NCBI GenBank assembly: GCA_044221805.1 | Contig: JBGAOK010000137.1 | Coordinates: 1 to 6,578, forward strand | Length of the DNA: 6,578 nt | Direction of reading: 5' to 3' | From: Meridianimarinicoccus sp044221805 | GTDB lineage: Bacteria > Pseudomonadota > Alphaproteobacteria > Rhodobacterales > Rhodobacteraceae | In this document: in pieces, positions 1 through 6,223 of the stretch | Numbering within the stretch: position 1 is the first letter of the stretch | Layout: every line of letters starts with the position of its first letter | Made by a program: the position numbers and the translations under genes | The notes under the pieces: generated by a model | Told to the model about the DNA's origin: nothing | Database searches by the model: none | Seen by the model: the letters and a program-made list of their open reading frames with translations, nothing else

Positions 1-24
1 GCGCAGATCAAGTCAGACGACGAA

Positions 25-38
25 GAGAGGAGGCTTCG
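25..38 (+). promoter_or_regulatory. Shine-Dalgarno of cbbF, inside a small inverted repeat
   Basis: AGGAGG at 28-33 lies 5 nt before the ATG at 39 and fixes the cbbF start. The SD sits between two perfect 5-nt arms, CGAAG (21-25) and CTTCG (34-38), so it would occupy the 8-nt loop of a short hairpin whose 3' arm touches the start codon. The SD assignment is firm. The hairpin is a weak inference, because five base pairs can arise by chance. No promoter or CbbR operator can be recognised in the 38 bases available upstream. Confidence 0.75.
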
Positions 39-1064
39 ATGTTGACACGACCGGTTCCCGTGGCGGCCCCCGCCCCGATCCCGGCCGAGGCCATTCCCTC
101 GGCCCTCTATCCCGCCATTGCGGCGATCGCCGCGGTGGCCCGCGACCTGTCGGCGGTGATCGCCCGCGGCCCGCTGGGCGGCGCGCTCGGCGCCGAAGTG
201 GGCACCAACACGGACGGCGACGGCCAGAAGGCGCTGGATGTGTTCGCCGACGAGGCCTTCGCCGTGGCGCTGGCCGGGACCGGGGTGCGCTGGTACGCTT
301 CGGAGGAACGCGACACGGTCAGCGAGATCGACGCCGACGGAACCCTGGCGCTGGCCATCGACCCGCTGGACGGATCGTCGAACATCGACGTGAACGTCTC
401 GATCGGGACGATCTTCTCGATCCTGCCCGCGGACGCCGGGGCGGAGGCCAGTTTCCTGCGCCGCGGCGCCGACCAGCTCGCCGCCGGCTATGTGATCTAT
501 GGCCCGCAGACGGCGTTCGTGGTGACCTTCGGCGCGGGCGTCCGGCTTTACATTCTGGACCGCGAAAGCGGCGCCTTCGTGCTGGCCAACGCCGCGGTGA
601 CCATTCCGGCCACTTCGCGGGAATTCGCCATCAATGCGTCGAACTACCGGCACTGGCTGAAACCGGTCCGGGCCTATGTGGACGACTGCCTGTCGGGCAC
701 CGACGGGCCGCGGCGGGCGAACTACAACATGCGCTGGGTCGCCTCGCTGGTGGCCGAGACCCACCGCATCCTGACCCGCGGCGGCGTGTTCCTGTACCCC
801 GCCGACAGCCGCGAGGGCTATGCCCGGGGCCGACTGCGGATGATCTACGAATGCGCCCCGATCGCCTTCGTGATCACCCAGGCCGGCGGCGGCGCCACCG
901 ATGGCTGCGACCCGATCCTGACCCGCATCCCCGAAACCCTGCATGCCCGCACCCCCTTCGTCTTCGGCAGCGCCGAGAACGTCGAGCAGGTGAGCGTCTA
1001 CCACGATCTGCCCGAGCAGGAGATCTCCGCATTGTTCGGAGTCCGCGGCCTGTTCCGAGCCTGA
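39..1064 (+). CDS. cbbF: Fructose-1,6-bisphosphatase class I (CbbF)
   Basis: Hydrolyses fructose-1,6-bisphosphate to fructose-6-phosphate in the cytoplasm. Bacterial CbbF enzymes often also act on sedoheptulose-1,7-bisphosphate, and no separate SBPase gene is seen here. The 341-residue protein has the metal-binding acidic pair E89-E90 and the FBPase motif DPLDGSSNID at 108-117, with metal ligands D108 and D111. It also has NMRWVASLVAE at 230-240 and the class I signature GRLRMIYECAPIA at 264-276, whose E271 is a metal or catalytic glutamate. The length is close to the usual ~330-340. The first ~25 residues are Ala/Pro-rich and unlike the rest of the family, so the extreme N-terminus is the least certain part. 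The start is nevertheless backed by AGGAGG 5 nt upstream. It is the first gene of the visible run, and cbbP begins 12 nt after its stop. Confidence 0.96.
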   Translation: MLTRPVPVAAPAPIPAEAIPSALYPAIAAIAAVARDLSAVIARGPLGGALGAEVGTNTDGDGQKALDVFADEAFAVALAGTGVRWYASEERDTVSEIDADGTLALAIDPLDGSSNIDVNVSIGTIFSILPADAGAEASFLRRGADQLAAGYVIYGPQTAFVVTFGAGVRLYILDRESGAFVLANAAVTIPATSREFAINASNYRHWLKPVRAYVDDCLSGTDGPRRANYNMRWVASLVAETHRILTRGGVFLYPADSREGYARGRLRMIYECAPIAFVITQAGGGATDGCDPILTRIPETLHARTPFVFGSAENVEQVSVYHDLPEQEISALFGVRGLFRA

Positions 1065-1076
1065 GAAAGTCAGAAC

Positions 1077-1949
1077 ATGAGCAAGAAACACCCGATCATC
1101 TCGGTGACCGGTTCCTCAGGTGCCGGCACCACCACGGTGAAGACCACCTTCGACAACATCTTCCGGCGCGAAGGCATCACCGCGGCCTCGATCGAGGGCG
1201 ACGCCTTCCACCGCTATGACCGGATGGCGATGAAGGCCGAGCTGGAGGCTCACAAGGCTTCTGGCGAGGACAGGTTCAGCCACTTCTCGTACGAGGCGAA
1301 CGAGCTCGAGCTGCTGGAAGGCGTGTTCAAGAGCTATGGCGCCACCGGCACCGGCAAGACCCGGCACTACATCCACGACGACAAGGAGGCCGAACGCCAC
1401 GGCACGCCGCCGGGCGAGTTCACCGACTGGAAGGACCTGCCCAGCCCGACCGACCTCCTGTTCTACGAGGGCCTGCACGGCGCCGTGGTCAGCGACCAGG
1501 TCAACCTCGCCGCCCATGCCGACCTGAAGATCGGCGTCGTGCCGGTCATCAACCTTGAGTGGATCCAGAAGATCCACCGCGACAAGGCCAGCCGCGGCTA
1601 TACCACCGAAGCGGTGACCGACGTGATCCTGCGCCGGATGCACGCCTATGTGCACTGCATCTGCCCGCAATTCACCGAGACCGACGTGAACTTCCAGCGC
1701 GTCCCCGTGGTCGACACCTCGAACCCGTTCGTCGCCCGCTGGATCCCCACCGCCGACGAAAGCCTCGTGGTGATCCGGTTCAAGAGCCCCCGGGGCATCG
1801 ATTTCCCCTACCTGACCTCGATGATCCACAACAGCTGGATGAGCCGCGCGAACTCCATCGTCATTCCCGGCGGGAAGATGGACCTCGCCATGCAGCTCAT
1901 CTTCACGCCGATGGTCATCCGTCTGGTCCAGGAATCCAAGCGCGGCTGA
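1077..1949 (+). CDS. cbbP: Phosphoribulokinase (CbbP)
   Basis: Phosphorylates ribulose-5-phosphate with ATP to give ribulose-1,5-bisphosphate, the RuBisCO substrate. Its 290 residues carry the P-loop GSSGAGTTT at 12-20. The catalytic base D42 lies in EGDAFHRYDR (40-49), together with H45 and R49. Y98 and H100 are present, as are Walker B-type E131 and the K165/R168/D169/R173 cluster. All of these match the residue numbering known for the Rhodobacter sphaeroides enzyme. R31, R234 and R257 are also in place. They have been linked to allosteric NADH activation in that octameric enzyme, so NADH activation and AMP inhibition are likely here, by inference. The upstream SD is poor (GAGAAAG at 1063-1069, 7 nt before the ATG), so translation may depend on ribosomes finishing cbbF 12 nt earlier. 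Confidence 0.97.
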   Translation: MSKKHPIISVTGSSGAGTTTVKTTFDNIFRREGITAASIEGDAFHRYDRMAMKAELEAHKASGEDRFSHFSYEANELELLEGVFKSYGATGTGKTRHYIHDDKEAERHGTPPGEFTDWKDLPSPTDLLFYEGLHGAVVSDQVNLAAHADLKIGVVPVINLEWIQKIHRDKASRGYTTEAVTDVILRRMHAYVHCICPQFTETDVNFQRVPVVDTSNPFVARWIPTADESLVVIRFKSPRGIDFPYLTSMIHNSWMSRANSIVIPGGKMDLAMQLIFTPMVIRLVQESKRG

Positions 1950-1959
1950 GGAGGCCCCC

Positions 1960-3966
1960 ATGAACGTCCAGACGAATGTGTCCCCGACCACCGAGGACCT
2001 CATGGCCAATGCGATCCGCGTCCTGTCGATGGATGCGGTCGAAGCCGCCAACTCCGGCCATCCCGGCGCCCCCATGGGCATGGCCGATGTCGCGACGGTG
2101 CTGTTCAACCGGTTCATCAAGCTCGACCCGATGGACCCGCAATGGCCCGACCGCGACCGTTTCGTGATGTCGGCCGGCCATGGCTCGATGCTGGTCTACG
2201 CGATCAACCATCTGCTCGGTTATGACGACATGGGCATGGACCAGCTGCGCGCCTTCCGGCAGATGGGCAGCCGCACCGCCGGGCACCCGGAATACGGCCA
2301 TGCCAAGGGGATCGAGACCACCACCGGCCCGCTCGGACAGGGGATCTCGACCGCGGTCGGCATGGCGCTGGCCGAGCGGATGATGAACGCCCGCTTCGGC
2401 GACGACCTGGTGGATCATTACACCTATGTCATCGCCGGCGACGGCTGCCTGATGGAAGGCATCAGCCACGAGGCGATCGACTTCGCCGGGCACCAGAAGC
2501 TCGGCCGGCTGATCGTGTTCTGGGACGACAACGGCATCACCATCGACGGGCGGACCGACCTGTCGACCTCGACCGACCAGCTTGCCCGCTTCGCCGCCTG
2601 CGGCTGGCATGTCCGGGCCGTCGATGGGCACGACAAGGAGGCGATCGCCACCGCGATCAACGCCGCACGGGTCGATCCGCGGCCCTCGCTGATTGCGTGC
2701 AAGACGCTGATCGGCAAGGGCGCCCCGAACAAGCAGGGGTCGTCCTCGGTGCATGGCTCGCCGCTGGGCGCGGCCGAGGTCGCCGCCACCCGCCGGGAAC
2801 TGGGCTGGACCGACCCGCCCTTCGTGATCCCGACCGAGATCACCGCCGCCTGGCGCGAGGTCGCCGCACGCGGCCGGGCGATGCGGCGCGACTGGGCGCA
2901 GCGGCTGGCCGCCAGCCCGAAGGCCGCGGCCTTCCGGACCACCCTCGCGAAGCCCGATGCCCCGGCGCTGGATGCCGCGATCACCGCCTATCGCCACCGC
3001 CTGTCGCAGGACGCGCCCAAGGTCGCCACCCGCAAGGCCAGCGAGATGGCGCTCGAGATCGTCAACGCCACCCTGCCCCACACGATCGGCGGTTCGGCCG
3101 ACCTGACCGGGTCCAACAACACCCTGACCAAGGGGATGACGGCGATCACCGCGCAGGATTACGGCGGGCGCTACATCCATTATGGCATCCGCGAGCACGG
3201 CATGGCGGCGGCGATGAACGGAATCGCGCTCCATGGCGGGTTCCGGCCCTATGGCGGCACCTTCCTGGCCTTCGCGGATTACTGCCGCCCGGCGATCCGC
3301 CTGTCCGCGCTGATGCAGGTGCCGGTCATCTATGTGATGACCCACGACTCGATCGGCCTGGGCGAGGACGGACCGACCCACCAGCCGGTGGAACAGATCG
3401 CCAGCCTGCGCGCGATGCCGAACCTGAACGTGTTCCGCCCCGCCGACGCGGTCGAAACCGCCGAGGCCTGGCAGATCGCCATCGACTCGGACCGCACGCC
3501 CTCGGTGCTGTGCCTGTCGCGGCAGAACCTGCCGACGGTGCGCACGAAGCATGTGGACGCCAACCTGACCGCCCGCGGCGCCTATGTGCTGCGCCAGCCC
3601 GCCGGCCCGCGCCAGGTGACGCTGATCGCCACCGGATCCGAGGTCGAACTGGCGCTGGCGGCGGCCGACCTGCTGGCCCGGGACGGGATCAACGCCGCCG
3701 TGGTCTCGGCGCCGTGCTTCGAACTGTTCGCTGCCCAACCCGCTGCCTACCGGGCCGAAGTGCTGGGCACCGCGCCGCGGATCGGCATCGAGGCCGCGGT
3801 GCGCCAGGGCTGGGACCTGTTCCTGCGCCCCGAGGACGGCTTCATCGGCATGACCGGCTTCGGCGCCTCGGCGCCCGCGCCCGAACTTTACCGCCATTTC
3901 GGAATCACCGCCGAGGCCGCCGCCCAGCTGGCGCGCAGCCTCACACGTCAAGGAGCACCTGCATGA
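1960..3966 (+). CDS. cbbT: Transketolase (CbbT)
   Basis: Thiamine-diphosphate enzyme that moves two-carbon units between sugar phosphates during regeneration of pentose phosphates. The 668 residues have the standard length and domain order. The N-terminal domain carries NSGHPGAPMG at 31-40 with H34. The ThDP/Mg motif starts at GDG 160-162 and ends with the N at 191. The middle pyrimidine-binding domain has GIREHGM at 409-415, with E412 as the cofactor-activating glutamate, and the signature GEDGPTHQP at 468-476. A C-terminal domain follows from about residue 540. AGGAGG at 1949-1954 overlaps the cbbP stop and lies 5 nt from the ATG, which supports this start. The stop overlaps the cbbG start as ATGA, indicating translational coupling. 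No truncation or odd residue is seen. Transketolases are close relatives of dihydroxyacetone synthase, but the motifs and the cbb neighbours favour transketolase. Confidence 0.97.
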   Translation: MNVQTNVSPTTEDLMANAIRVLSMDAVEAANSGHPGAPMGMADVATVLFNRFIKLDPMDPQWPDRDRFVMSAGHGSMLVYAINHLLGYDDMGMDQLRAFRQMGSRTAGHPEYGHAKGIETTTGPLGQGISTAVGMALAERMMNARFGDDLVDHYTYVIAGDGCLMEGISHEAIDFAGHQKLGRLIVFWDDNGITIDGRTDLSTSTDQLARFAACGWHVRAVDGHDKEAIATAINAARVDPRPSLIACKTLIGKGAPNKQGSSSVHGSPLGAAEVAATRRELGWTDPPFVIPTEITAAWREVAARGRAMRRDWAQRLAASPKAAAFRTTLAKPDAPALDAAITAYRHRLSQDAPKVATRKASEMALEIVNATLPHTIGGSADLTGSNNTLTKGMTAITAQDYGGRYIHYGIREHGMAAAMNGIALHGGFRPYGGTFLAFADYCRPAIRLSALMQVPVIYVMTHDSIGLGEDGPTHQPVEQIASLRAMPNLNVFRPADAVETAEAWQIAIDSDRTPSVLCLSRQNLPTVRTKHVDANLTARGAYVLRQPAGPRQVTLIATGSEVELALAAADLLARDGINAAVVSAPCFELFAAQPAAYRAEVLGTAPRIGIEAAVRQGWDLFLRPEDGFIGMTGFGASAPAPELYRHFGITAEAAAQLARSLTRQGAPA

Positions 3967-5069
3967 CTGTACGAGTCGGCATCAACGGCTTCGGTCGGAT
4001 CGGGCGCAACGTGCTGCGCGCCATCGCGGAAAGCGGGCGCACCGACATCGAGGTGGTGGCGATCAACGACCTCGGCCCGGTGGAAACCAACGCCCACCTC
4101 ATCAAGTACGACAGCGTCCACGGCCGTTTCCCCGGCACGGTCACCGTCAACGGCGACACCATCGACGTGGGCAGCGGCCCGATCAAGGTGACCGCCGTCC
4201 GCGACCCGAAGGACCTGCCCTGGGACGGCGTCGACGTGGCGATGGAGTGCACCGGCATCTTCACCGCCCGCGACAAGGCCGCCTTCCATCTGGAGAACGG
4301 CTCGAAGCGGGTGCTGGTCTCGGCCCCGGCCGACGGCGCCGACAAGACCATCGTCTTCGGCGTGAACCACGACACGCTGACCGGCGCCGACCTGGTGGTC
4401 TCGAACGCGTCCTGCACCACCAACTGCCTGTCGCCGGTCGCCAAGGTGCTCAACGACACCATCGGCATCACGCGCGGCTTCATGACCACGATCCATTCCT
4501 ATACCGGCGACCAGCCGACGCTGGACACCATGCACAAGGACCTCTACCGCGCCCGCGCCGCGGCGATGTCGATGATCCCGACCTCGACCGGAGCCGCCAA
4601 GGCGGTGGGCCTGGTGCTGCCGGAGCTGAAGGGCAAGCTCGACGGCGTGGCGATCCGGGTGCCGACGCCGAACGTCTCGGTCGTGGACCTGGTGTTCGAG
4701 GCCAGCCGCGCCACCACAGTGGCCGAGATCAACGACGCCATCCGCGCCGCCGCCAACGGGCCGCTGAAGGGCATCCTCGGCTATACCGACGAACCGAACG
4801 TCTCGATCGACTTCAACCACGACCCGCACTCGTCGATCTTCCACACCGACCAGACCAAGGTCATGGACGGCACCCTGGTGCGGATTCTCAGCTGGTACGA
4901 CAACGAATGGGGCTTCTCGAACCGCATGAGCGACACCGCCGTCGCCATGGCTTCAACCACGACCCGCACTCGTCGATCTTCCACACCGACCAGACCAAGG
5001 TCATGGACGGCACCCTGGTGCGGATTCTCAGCTGGTACGACAACGAATGGGGCTTCTCGAACCGCATGA
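3963..5069 (+). CDS. cbbG: Glyceraldehyde-3-phosphate dehydrogenase (CbbG) with frameshifted C-terminus
   Basis: Type I GAPDH, which in the Calvin cycle reduces 1,3-bisphosphoglycerate to glyceraldehyde-3-phosphate. The Rossmann motif GINGFGRIGR spans 6-15, catalytic C151 lies in ASCTTNC (149-155), and H178 activates the thiol. NEWGFSNR (314-321) precedes the last helix. D36 after the second strand suggests NAD(H) use. T189-M190 at the cofactor-discriminating pair is neither the NAD-type LP nor the plastid AS, so specificity is unsettled. The start is supported by AGGAG at 3951-3955 and an ATGA overlap with cbbT. Residues 1-329 are normal. A 140-bp tandem duplication then shifts the frame, replacing the expected GRLI ending (a 333-residue protein) with 39 residues rich in Thr, Ser and Arg with no acidic residue, for a total of 368. 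The catalytic core is intact, so activity is plausible. The tail may affect tetramer packing or stability. Alternatively the written sequence carries an assembly error. Confidence 0.9.
   Translation: MTVRVGINGFGRIGRNVLRAIAESGRTDIEVVAINDLGPVETNAHLIKYDSVHGRFPGTVTVNGDTIDVGSGPIKVTAVRDPKDLPWDGVDVAMECTGIFTARDKAAFHLENGSKRVLVSAPADGADKTIVFGVNHDTLTGADLVVSNASCTTNCLSPVAKVLNDTIGITRGFMTTIHSYTGDQPTLDTMHKDLYRARAAAMSMIPTSTGAAKAVGLVLPELKGKLDGVAIRVPTPNVSVVDLVFEASRATTVAEINDAIRAAANGPLKGILGYTDEPNVSIDFNHDPHSSIFHTDQTKVMDGTLVRILSWYDNEWGFSNRMSDTAVAMASTTTRTRRSSTPTRPRSWTAPWCGFSAGTTTNGASRTA
4811..4950 (+). repeat. 140-bp direct tandem repeat, copy 1
   Basis: This is the original copy, read in the native GAPDH frame. It begins with the last base of the D283 codon and ends with the first base of the codon after M329, and it encodes the C-terminal strand and helix including NEWGFSNR. 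It starts CTTCAACCAC and ends GTCGCCATGG, identical base for base to the next 140 bases. The flanking bases differ (A before copy 1, G before copy 2), so the unit is exactly 140 bp and no sequence is shared at the junctions. Confidence 0.98.
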
Positions 5070-5090
5070 GCGACACCGCCGTCGCCATGG
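4951..5090 (+). repeat. 140-bp direct tandem repeat, copy 2
   Basis: A perfect second copy that abuts copy 1 with no spacer and no mismatch. Its length leaves a remainder of two on division by three, so the cbbG frame enters it out of phase and meets TGA at 5067-5069. Removing either copy restores a 333-residue GAPDH ending in GRLI at 5104. The identity means either a very recent event or a contig-joining artefact. Confidence 0.98.
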
Positions 5091-5104
5091 GACGGCTCAT
5101 CTGA
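4952..5104 (+). pseudogene. Displaced native C-terminal end of cbbG, out of frame
   Basis: In this frame the bases encode residues 284-333 of the normal GAPDH, from FNHDPHSS to AVAMGRLI and then TGA at 5102-5104. The fragment has no start codon or SD of its own at its beginning and is not in phase with the cbbG frame that enters it. It is therefore read natively only if a ribosome changes frame or re-initiates inside it. It is best viewed as the detached tail of cbbG, not a separate gene. Confidence 0.85.
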
Positions 5105-5118
5105 TCCCCGCCATCAGG

Positions 5119-5126
5119 AAAGGAGG
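5119..5126 (+). promoter_or_regulatory. Strong Shine-Dalgarno of cbbA
   Basis: AAAGGAGG lies 6 nt before the ATG at 5133 and is the best SD match between any two genes of the window. It sits after the native cbbG stop (5104). cbbA should therefore be translated even if ribosomes leave cbbG early at 5069 because of the duplication. Confidence 0.8.
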
Positions 5127-5132
5127 ACGCGC

Positions 5133-6212
5133 ATGGCTCTGATCACGCTCAGACAACTTCTCGACCACGCCGCCGAACGAGGCTACGGCGTGCCGGCCTT
5201 CAACATCAACAACATGGAACAGGGTCTGGCGATCCTGAAGGCGGCCGAGGCCTGCGACGCGCCGGTCATCCTGCAGGCCAGCCGCGGCGCCCGGTCCTAT
5301 GCCGGCGACATCATGCTGCGCCACATGGTGCAGGCGCTGGCCGAGATGCACCCGGACGTGCCGATCGTCCTGCATCAGGACCACGGCAACAACGAGGCGA
5401 CCTGCCTCTCGGCGATCCGCCACGGCTTCACCAGCGTGATGATGGACGGCTCGCTGGAAGAAGACATGAAGACGCCGGCAAGCTATGACTACAACGTGGC
5501 GATCACCCGCCGCGTGACCGAAGCCGCCCATTCGGTCGGCGCCTCGGTCGAGGGCGAGCTGGGGGTTCTGGGCAGCCTCGAGACCGGCGAGGCCGGCGAG
5601 GAAGATGGATCGGGCGCCGAAGGCAAGCTCGACCACGCGCTGCTGCTGACCGACCCGGACCAGGCGGTGGACTTCGTGCTCAGGACCAAGGTCGACGCGC
5701 TGGCGATCGCCTGCGGCACCTCGCACGGGGCCTACAAGTTCAGCCGCAAGCCCGACGGCGACATCCTGTCGATGAAGACGATCGAGGCGATCCACACCAA
5801 CCTGCCGAACACCCACCTGGTGATGCACGGATCCTCGTCGGTGCCGCAATCCCTGCAGGACCTGATCAACGAGTCCGGCGGCGAGATGCCCCAGACCTAT
5901 GGCGTGCCGGTCGAGGAGATCGTCCGCGGCATCCGCCACGGGGTCCGCAAGGTCAATATCGACACCGATTGCCGGATGGCGATGACCGGCCAGTTCCGCA
6001 AGGTCGCCCGCGACAAGCCGCGGGAATTCGACCCGCGGAAGTTCCTGATCCCCGCCATGGCCGAGCTCGAGAAGCTCTGCCGCGACCGGTTCGAGCAGTT
6101 CGGCACCGCCGGCCAGGCCGGACGGATCAAGCCGATCCCGATGGACGAGATGGCCGCGCGCTACCTTGCCGGCAAGCTCGACCCGAAAACCAACACCGCT
6201 GCCGCAGCCTGA
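5133..6212 (+). CDS. cbbA: Fructose-1,6-bisphosphate aldolase, class II (CbbA)
   Basis: Zinc-dependent TIM-barrel aldolase that condenses dihydroxyacetone phosphate with glyceraldehyde-3-phosphate. In CBB clusters it also makes sedoheptulose-1,7-bisphosphate from erythrose-4-phosphate. The 359 residues show class II signature 1, VPIVLHQDHG (76-85), with catalytic D83 and zinc ligand H84, and signature 2, VEGELGVLGSLE (139-150). Further zinc ligands are H198 in CGTSHGAYKF and H232 in MHGSSS, and the phosphate-binding NIDTD is at 275-279. The acidic, glycine-rich loop at about 150-165 (GEAGEEDGSGAEG) is usual for this subgroup. The length is normal and the short alanine run at the C-terminus is unremarkable. 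The start is set by AAAGGAGG 6 nt upstream. cbbL begins 11 nt downstream, with an SD that overlaps the cbbA stop. Confidence 0.96.
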   Translation: MALITLRQLLDHAAERGYGVPAFNINNMEQGLAILKAAEACDAPVILQASRGARSYAGDIMLRHMVQALAEMHPDVPIVLHQDHGNNEATCLSAIRHGFTSVMMDGSLEEDMKTPASYDYNVAITRRVTEAAHSVGASVEGELGVLGSLETGEAGEEDGSGAEGKLDHALLLTDPDQAVDFVLRTKVDALAIACGTSHGAYKFSRKPDGDILSMKTIEAIHTNLPNTHLVMHGSSSVPQSLQDLINESGGEMPQTYGVPVEEIVRGIRHGVRKVNIDTDCRMAMTGQFRKVARDKPREFDPRKFLIPAMAELEKLCRDRFEQFGTAGQAGRIKPIPMDEMAARYLAGKLDPKTNTAAAA

Positions 6213-6223
6213 GGAGAGGCCAG

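Noticed and set aside
1116..2120. A 334-codon minus-strand open frame opposite cbbP
   Set aside because: It overlaps a complete phosphoribulokinase in which every catalytic residue is accounted for, and its own translation is biased in composition and matches no family I know.
1915..3951. A 678-codon open frame on the minus strand opposite cbbT
   Set aside because: It is the mirror of a GC-rich transketolase gene, has a low-complexity Gly/Arg/Asp/His-rich translation with no recognisable domain, and the + strand frame carries complete transketolase motifs.
2697..3962. Long open extension upstream of cbbG in its own frame, running through cbbT
   Set aside because: The frame stays open because stop codons are rare at this GC content. 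The extension is Arg/Pro/Gly-rich noise, while the ATG at 3963 has an SD and begins a standard GAPDH N-terminus (MTVRVGINGFG), so no fusion protein is implied.
4950..5069. The new CbbG tail as an analogue of the regulatory C-terminal extension of plant GapB
   Set aside because: The plant extension is acidic and CP12-like with a redox cysteine pair. This tail is basic, has a single cysteine, and is plainly an out-of-frame reading of GAPDH's own coding sequence.
4811..5090. The repeat as a mobile element, attachment site or CRISPR-like array
   Set aside because: There are only two adjacent copies with no spacer, no inverted ends, no target duplication and no recombinase nearby, and the unit is entirely cbbG coding sequence.
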